Part shown: positions 45,524 to 53,517 of the stretch, piece by piece
Layout of the letters: each line of letters opens with the position of its first letter
Numbering within the stretch: the stretch's first letter is position 1
Assembly: GCA_963728195.1 (NCBI GenBank)
Contig: CAVSIX010000007.1
Coordinates: 362,411 to 426,410, forward strand
Direction of reading: 5' to 3'
Length of the DNA: 64,000 nucleotides
Source: Sva-07 sp963728195
GTDB taxonomy: Bacteria > Actinomycetota > Acidimicrobiia > Acidimicrobiales > Ilumatobacteraceae
The notes under the pieces: model-generated
What the model was told of the DNA's origin: nothing
Databases searched by the model: none
The model's input: only the letters and a program-made list of their open reading frames with translations
Program-made: the position numbers and the translations under genes

Positions 45524-46294
45524 ATGTCGACCACTGCGACCCCCGCTTCACCACCGCCGACTCCATCGGGTGCCACCGCCGCTGCCGGCGCCGTCGATGC
45601 CCGCAAGACCTACGGCGTCGGCGACGCCCAGGTGCATGCGCTCGACGGCATCACCGTCTCGTTCGCGACCGGGAAGTTCAGCGCGATCATGGGCCCGTCC
45701 GGATCCGGGAAGTCGACGCTGCTGCACTGTCTCGCCGGCCTCGACACGCTGACGTCGGGTGCGACGTTCATCGGCGACACCTACCTGGCGTCGCTCGACG
45801 ACAAAGCGCTCACCGAGCTTCGCCGCACCAAGGTCGGCTTCATCTTCCAGGCCTTCAACCTGATCCCGACGCTGACCGCCGACGAGAACATTCGGCTGCC
45901 GATGATGCTGGGAGGCGAGACGGGTGACAAGGAATGGATCGACCACGTGGTGACCACGGTCGGATTGGGCGACCGGTTGCGCCACCGTCCCAGCGAGCTG
46001 TCGGGAGGCCAGCAACAGCGTGTCGCCGTGGCCCGTGCACTCGCTTCTCGGCCACAGATCATCTTCGCCGACGAGCCCACCGGCAACCTCGACTCGGTCA
46101 CCGGCGCCGAGATCCTGTCGTTCATGCGTGATGCGGTACGCGAGTTCGGCCAGACGATCGTGATGGTCACCCACGACCCGGTGGCGTCGTCGTACGCCGA
46201 CCGGGTGGTCTTCGTCGGTGACGGCAAGATCAACGGTGAGATCCTCGACCCGACCGTCGATCAGGTGATCGACCACCTGCGGAGCTGGGAGTGA
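45524..46294 (+). CDS. ABC transporter ATP-binding protein (MacB/LolD type)
   Basis: A 256-residue ATPase. Walker A is GPSGSGKSTLLH (about residue 57), the Q-loop FIFQAFNLIPTLTADEN is characteristic of the LolD/MacB/FtsE group, the signature is LSGGQQQRVAVARAL, Walker B IIFADEPTGNLDS, and the H-loop MVTHD. The N-terminal ~25 residues are Ala/Pro/Thr-rich. It ends 1 bp before its FtsX-like permease partner. Divergent from the cyclase-AAA gene over 149 bp. Confidence 0.93.
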   Translation: MSTTATPASPPPTPSGATAAAGAVDARKTYGVGDAQVHALDGITVSFATGKFSAIMGPSGSGKSTLLHCLAGLDTLTSGATFIGDTYLASLDDKALTELRRTKVGFIFQAFNLIPTLTADENIRLPMMLGGETGDKEWIDHVVTTVGLGDRLRHRPSELSGGQQQRVAVARALASRPQIIFADEPTGNLDSVTGAEILSFMRDAVREFGQTIVMVTHDPVASSYADRVVFVGDGKINGEILDPTVDQVIDHLRSWE

Positions 46295-46295
46295 C

Positions 46296-48836
46296 ATGAG
46301 CGCCGGAACGCTCATCGCTCGCAAGAGCATCCGTGCCCGCTGGGGGCGCACGCTCGCGATCCTCTTCGCGATCACCGCCAGCGTGTCGTTCGTCGTCGGT
46401 TCGTTCGTTCTCGCGGACAGCCTCCGGGCCACGTTCGACAACCTCTTCCAGGAGCTCAACGAACAGGTCGATCTCGAGGTGCGCGCCGCCCAGGCGTTCG
46501 AGAGCAACGACGCCCGCGACCCGATCGATGTCACGATCGCCGATTCGATCCGCCAGGTCGACGGTGTCGTGGCCGTCGAACCGATCCTGCAGCGGTACGC
46601 GCAGCTGCTCGACGCCGACGGTGAGGCGATCAGCCCGCCGGGTGGCCCGACGATCGGTGTCTCGTGGGAAGCCGACGACGGCATCCAGGGCGTCACGATC
46701 AAGCAGGGCCGACCGCCGCAGGGTCCCGACGAACTCGCGATCGACAAGGCGACAGCGGACGCCGAGGATTTCGCCGTCGGCGACACCGTGTCGTACCTGA
46801 CCGACGTCGGAACGTTCGAGGGCACGATCACCGCCACGGTCGGCCTCGGTAGCGCCGACAGCTTCGGCGGCGCCCAGCTCGTGGCGCTCGACCTGGAGAC
46901 GGCGCTCGAGCGCTTCGGCGCCGATGGCAAGGTGGATGCGATCGACATCGCGATCGCCGACGACGCCGACGTCGCTGCGGTGCAGCAGGAGATCGAGTCG
47001 ATCCTGCCGCCTCAGACCGAAGTGGTCACCGGCGAGGAGGTCGCACAGGAGACCGCCGACCAGATCAACCAGTTCGTCGACGTCTTCGGCACGGGCCTGC
47101 TGATCTTCGCGTTCATCACCGCCTTCGTCAGCGCCTTCATCATCAACAACGTGTTCCAGATCACGATCGGTCAACGCCTTCGCGAACTGGCACTCCTGCG
47201 CGCCGTCGGTGCGTCGGGCCGTCAGGTCCGATGGATGATCACCCTGGAGGCGTTCGTCCTCGGCGTGCTCGCCACTGTGCTCGGCGTGGCCGGCGGGCTC
47301 CTCGTCGCCCGAGGGCTGATCGCCGCATTCGACGCCGCCGGTGCGGGTTTCCCCGACACCCAGACCGTGCTGCGGGCACGCACGATCCTGATCGCAGCCC
47401 TCGTCGGCATCGGCATCACGATGGTGTCGGTCATCGTCCCGTCGCGACGGGCGTCGAGGATCCCCCCGGTCGCCGCCATGCGACCGGAACTCGGGTTCGC
47501 CGCAATGCGTGCACGACGGCTCGTCGCCGGTGTGGTCGTCACCGTCATCGGCGTCGCCATGTTCCTGACGGGACTCTTCGTGCGCCCGGGCGGCACCGTC
47601 GGACTGGTCACGCTCGCCGGTATCGGAGCACTGCTGCTGTTCCTCGGCATCGCCAGCCTCTCGTCGACGGTCGCCACGCCGGTGACACGCGTGATCGGCT
47701 GGCCGATCGAGCGGCTGTTCAAGGTGCCGGGCGCACTCGCGCGCCAGAACGTCGCACGGGCACCGCGGCGCACGTCGTCGAGTGCATCGGCGCTGATGAT
47801 CGGCGTCGCACTCGTCAGCAGCACGGCGGTGTTCGCGTCGTCGTTGCGGGCGAGCCTCGTCGAGACGCTCGAGAGTGCGATCTCCGCCGATTACATCGTG
47901 ACCGACGCCAGCTTCCAGGGACTCTCGCCGGTGATCAGCGAGACGCTCGCCGGGCTCCCCGAACTCGACGCGGTCACTCCGATCCGCGGCATCAGTGGAC
48001 AGGTGAACGGCAGCAGGAAGGACTTCGGCGCGGTCGATCCCGTCGCCTTCGACAAGCTGGTCGACCCCGATCTGATCGACGGCACCGTCGCCGAACTCGG
48101 CCCGAACGAACTGCTGCTCCACCGAGACCCGGCGGCCGACCTCGGTGCCACCGTCGGCTCGACCGTCGACGTCACGTTCCAGAACGGCGTCGAGCGGTCA
48201 CTGACCGTTGCGGGCATCTACGGCGAAGCGACGTTCGGCAACTGGCTGATCAGCCTCGACACGCTGGCCGAGATCAGCGACGCCCCGGCACGCGATTTCT
48301 TCGTGATCGCCAAACTGGCCGACGGCGTCGACGCTGCCACCGGCGACGCGGCCGTCGAGGCCGCGATGGCGCCGTTCCCGCAGGCGAACGTGCAGACCAA
48401 TGCCGAGTTCCTCGATTCCCAGGAGGCACAGATCAACCAGCTGCTGGTGATCATCACGCTGCTGCTGGCGTTCGCCATCCTCATCGCGATCCTCGGCATC
48501 TCGATCACGTTGGCGCTCGGCGTGTTCGAGCGAACCCGTGAGATCGGGCTGCTGCGCGCCGTCGGCATGAACCGGCGCCAGACCCGGCGATCGGTTCGCT
48601 GGGAAGCGGTGATCGTGTCGATCTTCGGCGCACTGGTCGGCATCGTCGTCGGCACGTTCCTGGGAGTGATCCTGTCGCTGGCGGTGCCCGACGACGTGAT
48701 CAGCCAGCTCGCCTTCAACCCGGCGATCATCGTCGCCATCCTGGTCGGCGCCGTGATCGCCGGGCTCGTGGCTGCGCTCTACCCCTCGTACAAGGCGTCG
48801 AACATGAACGTGCTCGAAGCGATCGCCACCGAGTGA
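46296..48836 (+). CDS. FtsX/MacB-like ABC transporter permease
   Basis: An 846-residue permease with the duplicated FtsX layout: a first TM helix (about 18-42), a large extracytoplasmic domain, three TMs near 260-390, a linker TM pair, a second extracytoplasmic domain and three C-terminal TMs. The two FtsX core motifs are visible (INNVFQITIGQRLRELALLRAVGASGRQV and LALGVFERTREIGLLRAVGMNRRQ). Such systems couple ATP hydrolysis to mechanical work at the cell surface rather than classic transport. No macrolide or antimicrobial-peptide sensing genes adjoin it. Confidence 0.9.
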   Translation: MSAGTLIARKSIRARWGRTLAILFAITASVSFVVGSFVLADSLRATFDNLFQELNEQVDLEVRAAQAFESNDARDPIDVTIADSIRQVDGVVAVEPILQRYAQLLDADGEAISPPGGPTIGVSWEADDGIQGVTIKQGRPPQGPDELAIDKATADAEDFAVGDTVSYLTDVGTFEGTITATVGLGSADSFGGAQLVALDLETALERFGADGKVDAIDIAIADDADVAAVQQEIESILPPQTEVVTGEEVAQETADQINQFVDVFGTGLLIFAFITAFVSAFIINNVFQITIGQRLRELALLRAVGASGRQVRWMITLEAFVLGVLATVLGVAGGLLVARGLIAAFDAAGAGFPDTQTVLRARTILIAALVGIGITMVSVIVPSRRASRIPPVAAMRPELGFAAMRARRLVAGVVVTVIGVAMFLTGLFVRPGGTVGLVTLAGIGALLLFLGIASLSSTVATPVTRVIGWPIERLFKVPGALARQNVARAPRRTSSSASALMIGVALVSSTAVFASSLRASLVETLESAISADYIVTDASFQGLSPVISETLAGLPELDAVTPIRGISGQVNGSRKDFGAVDPVAFDKLVDPDLIDGTVAELGPNELLLHRDPAADLGATVGSTVDVTFQNGVERSLTVAGIYGEATFGNWLISLDTLAEISDAPARDFFVIAKLADGVDAATGDAAVEAAMAPFPQANVQTNAEFLDSQEAQINQLLVIITLLLAFAILIAILGISITLALGVFERTREIGLLRAVGMNRRQTRRSVRWEAVIVSIFGALVGIVVGTFLGVILSLAVPDDVISQLAFNPAIIVAILVGAVIAGLVAALYPSYKASNMNVLEAIATE

Positions 48837-48853
48837 AGGGGAAGACATCGTCC

Positions 48854-49255
48854 ATGGCGCTCGATCCCGCTGACCTGCCCTCCGAGGTCCTGGCGTTCCT
48901 CGGCGAACGTCACCTCGCCACGTTGACGACGTTGCGCCCCGACCTGTCACCCCACGTCGTCGCCGTCGGCTTCACGTTCGACGCTGCGGCCCGCGTCGCG
49001 CGCGTGATCACCTTCGCCGGTTCCCAGAAGGCGACGAACGTCGCCCGGATGGAGTCCGACGGGCAACGCGCTGCGGTGTGCCAGGTCGACGGCGGACGCT
49101 GGTTGAGTCTCGAGGGCCCGGTGCGGTTGGTGACCGACGCCCACGGCGTCCGCACCGGCGTGGACGCCTACGCCGCGCGCTATCGCCAGCCCAAGGAGCG
49201 CGACGATCGGGTCGTGATCGAGATCGCCGTCGAACGAGTTCTCGGCCGCGCGTGA
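48854..49255 (+). CDS. PPOX-class F420-dependent oxidoreductase-like protein
   Basis: A 133-residue split-barrel protein: FLGERHLATLTTLRPDLSPHVVAVGFTFD, then ITFAGSQKATNVARMESDGQRAAVCQVDGGRWLSLEGPVRLV and VDAYAARYRQPKERDDRVVIEI. This is the pattern of F420-binding Rv2991/Rv1155-type proteins. A GTG at 48833 is in frame and overlaps the permease stop; I prefer ATG 48854 because GGGGAAGAC lies just ahead of it. Co-transcribed with the ABC pair or read through from it. Confidence 0.82.
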   Translation: MALDPADLPSEVLAFLGERHLATLTTLRPDLSPHVVAVGFTFDAAARVARVITFAGSQKATNVARMESDGQRAAVCQVDGGRWLSLEGPVRLVTDAHGVRTGVDAYAARYRQPKERDDRVVIEIAVERVLGRA

Positions 49256-49273
49256 TGTCGAATCGGTCCGACG

Positions 49274-50162
49274 TCAGCTGACGTCGCGGTTCCAGGGCAG
49301 GTCGGCCAGCCACCGTTGCGCCGCCGGATGGGGATCCATCGGCGTGTCGTCGCTCGAACGTTCCAGCCGCGGGTCGAGATGCGTCTGGCAGCCCGGGCAC
49401 CAGTACAGGATCCGGCGATGTTCGCCGAGGCGACGGCATTCGATCGTGTCGGTGCAACGTGGGCATCGCTGTCCGTTGCGGCCGTAGACGGCGAGACCGC
49501 TGCGGACGCCCGGCGTCGTGATCCGCTTCGCGTGATGGAGGTTCGCACGCAGCATCCGGGCCGCGGTGTTGACGACGCGGATGGCGTCACGTTCGCTGAG
49601 CGCTCCGACGTGGGCGTACGGGCTGAGCTCGGTGGCCCAGAGCACCTCGCACCGGTACACGTTGCCGACGCCGCACATCACGCGCTGGTCGAGCAACACC
49701 TCGGCGAGCCGGGCGTTCGGATCCGGGGCGGTGAGGAGCAGGTTGACGACCGTGCCCAGATCGGTGTCCGACTTGCACAGGTCGGGTCCGAGACGGCCCG
49801 AGCCGGGATGACGACGCTTGTCGGCCTTGCGGTAGGTCTCGACGTGAGGCGCGCTCGAAGCACACCGCCACCCAGTCCTCGACCTCGATCGCGGCGCGCA
49901 TCTGGGTGTAGGGCCGACGCCAGTTGTCGCCACGGCGGTAGAGATGCCATGACCCGGTCATGCGCATGTGGGTGTCGAGCACGAGACCGTCGTCCCACTC
50001 GACCTCGAGATGCTTGCCGTGGCTCTCGACGGTTTCGATCACCCGTCCGGCACGTGGCACGGGACCGACGAGTCGGGGCGCATCGAAACGCAGCATCGTC
50101 TTACCGGCCAGCGCAGTACGCATGGCGCTGGCCGATCGATGGATCGTGTCGCCTTCGGGCAT
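49274..50162 (-). pseudogene. Fpg/Nei-family DNA glycosylase, frameshifted
   Basis: A DNA repair glycosylase/AP lyase broken into two frames. The N-terminal part from ATG 50162 begins MPEGDTIH (catalytic Pro2 and Glu3) and runs through HGKHLEVEWDDGLVLDTHMRM to WVAVCFE. There the sense jumps near 49850 to APHVETYRKADKRRHPG, the H2TH helix region (EVLLDQRVMCGVGNVYRCEVLW) and a zinc finger with two CxxC pairs (RCPRC and WCPGC). Total length 889 nt is 3n+1; removing one base in the GCGCGC run gives a 295-residue full-length Nei2-like protein. As written, translation would leave frame after about 105 residues. A single inserted base in a GC-repeat is a common sequence error. Confidence 0.82.
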
Positions 50163-50236
50163 CGAGGGACCATGGTACGCCAGGCACCAGGGTCGCTGCC
50201 GGGATGCCTACCGGGGACCCGTAGCCTCGACGGGCG

Positions 50237-50983
50237 ATGCCCGCCTCCGATCACACGCTCGAGGAACGATCGAATGCCGGCATCACCGCCGATGCGGTGC
50301 GAGCGGCGATCCCGCTGTTCATCCCGGCGATCCCGTTCGCACTCGTCCTGGGTGTGGCGATCACCGACTCGGCGATGCCGACGACGGTGGCGTGGTCGAC
50401 CAACGTGGTGATCTTCGCCGGTGCGGCCCAGCTGGCGACGGTGAGCCTGGCGGCGACCGCCACCTGGCTCACCCTGGTGGCGACGGCGGCGGTGATCAAC
50501 CTGCGCCACGTGATGTACAGCGCGGCGCTGGCGCCGCGCTTCACCGATCAGCCACGATGGTTCCGCTGGGCAGGACCGTTCCTGCTGATCGACCAGCTCT
50601 TCGCACTGACCAGCGTCAGGATCCACATGACTGCGCCGCACTGGCGGCGCTTCTACCTGAGCGCCGGCATCTTCTACTTCGCATCGTGGATCGTCACCGT
50701 GTCGCTCGGATTGGTCGTCGGGTCGTCGATACCGACCGAATGGCGACTGGACGTGGCGCCCGCGATCATGTTCGCCGGCCTCGTCGTGCTGGGTTTGGCG
50801 AATCGGCCCGGGATCGTCGCCGCCGTCGTCGGCGCCACGGTGTGTCTGCTGGCGCTCGACGTGCCGAACAACGGCGGAATCCTCATCGGCGCCATCAGCG
50901 GCGTCGTGGCCGGCTATCTCGCCGACGCCGCCGAAGGCCGGCGGAACGACCGGCGCCGCGGCGCGGCGACGGAGACCTCGTGA
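50237..50983 (+). CDS. azlC: AzlC-family branched-chain amino acid exporter subunit
   Basis: A 248-residue membrane protein with five to six helices. The AzlC pattern is visible: AIPLFIPAIPFALVLGVAI, WSTNVVIFAGAAQLATVSL, NLRHVMYSAALAPRF and the LIDQLFALTSVRI motif. AzlC and AzlD together export branched-chain amino acids or analogues. The following AzlD gene starts inside its stop (GTGA), confirming the pair. Confidence 0.88.
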   Translation: MPASDHTLEERSNAGITADAVRAAIPLFIPAIPFALVLGVAITDSAMPTTVAWSTNVVIFAGAAQLATVSLAATATWLTLVATAAVINLRHVMYSAALAPRFTDQPRWFRWAGPFLLIDQLFALTSVRIHMTAPHWRRFYLSAGIFYFASWIVTVSLGLVVGSSIPTEWRLDVAPAIMFAGLVVLGLANRPGIVAAVVGATVCLLALDVPNNGGILIGAISGVVAGYLADAAEGRRNDRRRGAATETS

Positions 50984-51297
50984 ACACGCCCGCGGCGGTG
51001 AGCGCCGTGCTGGCGGTCGGGGTGATCACGTACGCCTCTCGTGCAGGACTGATCGTGTTCCTCGCCGACCGGGCGCTGCCTACGAACATCACTCGGGCAC
51101 TGCGCTACGTCGGACCGGCGGTCCTGTCGGCGCTGTCGGTCAACCTGATCGCCGGCGGACAGGGCATCGACGGCGTCGAATCCGTCGAGGTGGCGGCGGT
51201 CGCCGCGGCGATCGTGGTCGCCGCCGTCACCCGCAACCTCATCGCCTCCCTGGCCGTCGGCATGGCCACGCTGTGGCTCCTGCTCTGGCTCACCTGA
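50980..51297 (+). CDS. azlD: AzlD-family small membrane subunit
   Basis: A 105-residue protein with three to four helices: AVLAVGVITYASRAGLIVFL, RALRYVGPAVLSALSVNLI and RNLIASLAVGMATLWLLLWL, matching AzlD. The start is GTG at 50980 sharing the GTGA with the AzlC stop. Acts with AzlC as a two-component exporter. Confidence 0.88.
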   Translation: MNTPAAVSAVLAVGVITYASRAGLIVFLADRALPTNITRALRYVGPAVLSALSVNLIAGGQGIDGVESVEVAAVAAAIVVAAVTRNLIASLAVGMATLWLLLWLT

Positions 51298-51331
51298 CCC
51301 GGTTACGAGGTGCCAGGGCACCGCGTCACCG

Positions 51332-51931
51332 TCAGGGGAGTTTGCCGACGTGGGCGAGTGCCAAGCGGATCAAGCGGTCGTGGCCGCTGGTCATCTGCGC
51401 GATCACACCGGGGCCCACCGCTTCCTCGGGCGTGAACCACGACAGGTCGAGCGCCTCCTGCGTCGGCTCGCACTCGCCGTCGACCGGCACGACGTACGCC
51501 AGGCTGACCGCATGGTGTCGGGGGTCGTAGAAACCGGATCGCTCGGGATTCGGGAAGTACTCGACCACCGTGAACGGTGTCGGGTTCGCCGGCACGCGAG
51601 GCAGAGCCAGCGGACCGAGATCCTTCTCGCAGTGACGCATCAGCGCCTCGCGGACCCGCTCGCCGAACAGGACGCGACCGGTGACGACCATCCTGCTGAT
51701 CGATCCGTCGGAGGCGACGCGCAGCAACATGCCGACCTTGGTGACATTGCCGAGCGCATCGACCCGCACCGGTACGGCGTCGACGTACACGATCGGGACG
51801 TGCGCACGCACGAGTTCCAGGTCCTCGGGTGACAGCCAACCCGTCGAGGTCTGGGTGCTGGCGCCTTCGTCGATGTCCGTCACGGTCTCGATGTTCGCAC
51901 GCGGACCACCGCCTCCCACGCATTCGTCCAT
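51332..51931 (-). CDS. DUF4916 NUDIX-like protein
   Basis: A 199-residue protein matching the actinobacterial DUF4916 group of NUDIX-fold proteins. Recognisable stretches are WLSPEDLELVRAHVPIVYVDAVPVRV, GRVLFGERVREALMRHCEKDLGPLALPRVP and FTVVEYFPNPERSGFYDPRHHAVSLAYVVPVDGECEP, plus DLSWFTPEEA. The canonical NUDIX box is altered (HCEKDLG), so hydrolase activity is uncertain. The start is not firm: ATG 51931 has a poor ribosome site and GTG codons about 45 bp downstream are alternatives. Divergent from the methyltransferase gene. Confidence 0.72.
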   Translation of the reverse strand: MDECVGGGGPRANIETVTDIDEGASTQTSTGWLSPEDLELVRAHVPIVYVDAVPVRVDALGNVTKVGMLLRVASDGSISRMVVTGRVLFGERVREALMRHCEKDLGPLALPRVPANPTPFTVVEYFPNPERSGFYDPRHHAVSLAYVVPVDGECEPTQEALDLSWFTPEEAVGPGVIAQMTSGHDRLIRLALAHVGKLP

Positions 51932-51985
51932 CCACCGGCGCTGTGACGTCGGTCCCCGTCCGTCGCAAGGTGCGAGGATGCACGC

Positions 51986-52552
51986 GTGCACGACGACCGA
52001 CGACGCTGGGACGACCGCTATGCGACGGCCGCCATGGCCGAAGCGCGTGCGCCCGAGGCACTCGAGCGGTGGCCCGAACTCGCCGCCGTGCTGCCCGAGA
52101 CCGGACGGTGTCTGGACCTCGCGAGCGGACCCGGCGCCGTCACGCTCTGGCTGGCGCAACGGGGACTCGACGTCGTTGCCCTGGATGTGTCGGCGGTGGC
52201 GATCACCCTGCTGAAGAGCGCTGCCGCAGTGGCCAGCCTCGATGATCGGATCGATGCCCGCACGGTCGATCTCGACGACGGGCTGCCCGACGACCTCGGC
52301 GACTTCGACCTGATCGTGTGTCAACGGTTTCGCGATCCGCGAATCCATGCGCCGATGATCGGTCGGCTCGCCCCCGATGGGATCGCGATCGTCACCGTGC
52401 TGTCCCGCGTCGGCAGCAGCGACCCCGGGCCATTCCATGCTCCGGCGGGCGAACTGTCAGCGCTCTTCGGTGCCGACGAACGCTGTGAGATGCTGCGCTC
52501 CTGGGAGGGCGACGGCGTGTCCCACGTGGTGGTCCGTCGACGTCGAACCTGA
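51986..52552 (+). CDS. Class I SAM-dependent methyltransferase
   Basis: A 188-residue Rossmann methyltransferase: RRRWDDRYA at the N-terminus, motif I LDLASGPGAVTLWLAQRG, motif II VVALDVSAVAI, and LDDGLPDDLGDFDLIVCQRF for motif III/IV. The TehB/tellurite-resistance-like group has the same layout. Starts with GTG at 51986. The stop is the TGA of TGATCA, whose other half is the stop of the facing hydrolase gene. Confidence 0.8.
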   Translation: MHDDRRRWDDRYATAAMAEARAPEALERWPELAAVLPETGRCLDLASGPGAVTLWLAQRGLDVVALDVSAVAITLLKSAAAVASLDDRIDARTVDLDDGLPDDLGDFDLIVCQRFRDPRIHAPMIGRLAPDGIAIVTVLSRVGSSDPGPFHAPAGELSALFGADERCEMLRSWEGDGVSHVVVRRRRT

Positions 52553-53452
52553 TCAGGCGCCTTCGAGCAACACGTTGCGGAGAGCCTCGTGGCGGGTCGA
52601 TGCCACGTCGGTCGTCAGGATGAAGTCGACGAGGAGATCGGCGAAGGTGCCGGGCTGCTCGACGTGGGGGAAGTGCCCGACGCCTTCGATGATCTCGAGG
52701 CGACTCGACGGAATCAGCTCGTGTGCGGCGCGAGCATGTCCGACCGGGATGATCCCGTCCTGATCGCCCCACACGATCATCGTCGGTACGTGGGCTGCGA
52801 GATACAGGCGGTCGCTGGCGTTCACGGTCTGCCCCGTCGGCTCGATCACCCCACGCATCGTGCGGACGAATGCCTTGCGGTTCGTCGCCCCGGCGAGCGA
52901 ACTGTACGCCCGCCACATCTCGGCCAGCTTCGGCGAGCGGATGTTGCGCCGACCGAGTTGGCGGCCGACGTCGGTGGCCCGGTCGACGAGTGGCTTCGGG
53001 AAGGCGAACGGCATCACGTATTCGGCGCCGGGCAGCGTCAGGAGGCGCAGTAGCCACGACACCTCGCGTCCCAGGCCTCCACTGCCGACGAGGACGAGAC
53101 GGTCGACGAGGTGTGGGTGTTGGTAGGCGAGCTGCATGGCGACGCCACCACCGAAGGAGTGACCGACGATGGTCACGCTCTCGATCCCCAGGATCGACAG
53201 GAAGTCGCGCAGGCCACTGGCGAATGCGCCGAGCGAGTAGTCGCCCATCGGCTTGGCCGATTCGCCATGCCCGAGCAGGTCGACGGCGATGACATCCGCA
53301 GACGGTGTCAGGAGCGGAATGACGTCGTCCCACGTCTTGGAACTGCCCGCGAGCCCGTGGATCAGCAGGACCTTCTGACCCTCGCCTCCACGTCGGAAGC
53401 CGACCGAGTGGCCATGGATCGACACGTGCTGGAGCGGAAGTCGCGAACTCAC
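52553..53452 (-). CDS. Alpha/beta-fold hydrolase
   Basis: A 299-residue hydrolase with a complete catalytic triad: nucleophile Ser in GHSFGGGVAMQLAY, Asp in WGDQDGIIPVGHA, and His in EGVGHFPHVEQP. The oxyanion loop is LIHGLAGSSKTWDDVIPLL. It falls in the epoxide hydrolase/proline iminopeptidase/meta-cleavage-hydrolase superfamily. The start is GTG 53452 without a strong ribosome site; another GTG lies 21 bp upstream. Confidence 0.85.
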   Translation of the reverse strand: MSSRLPLQHVSIHGHSVGFRRGGEGQKVLLIHGLAGSSKTWDDVIPLLTPSADVIAVDLLGHGESAKPMGDYSLGAFASGLRDFLSILGIESVTIVGHSFGGGVAMQLAYQHPHLVDRLVLVGSGGLGREVSWLLRLLTLPGAEYVMPFAFPKPLVDRATDVGRQLGRRNIRSPKLAEMWRAYSSLAGATNRKAFVRTMRGVIEPTGQTVNASDRLYLAAHVPTMIVWGDQDGIIPVGHARAAHELIPSSRLEIIEGVGHFPHVEQPGTFADLLVDFILTTDVASTRHEALRNVLLEGA

Positions 53453-53517
53453 GGTTTCAGTATCACCGACCACCGTGGCGTGCGTGCAGGGCCGAACGGA
53501 CGTTGCCGCTCGTACTG

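Noticed and set aside
46230..48122. 630-residue minus-strand frame opposite the FtsX-like permease
   Set aside because: Asp/Arg/His-rich shadow without any domain; the plus strand has the duplicated FtsX motifs.
51308..51321. GGTGC-CAGG-GCACC hairpin between azlD and the DUF4916 gene as a terminator
   Set aside because: The 5-bp stem is too short to claim over chance in GC-rich DNA.
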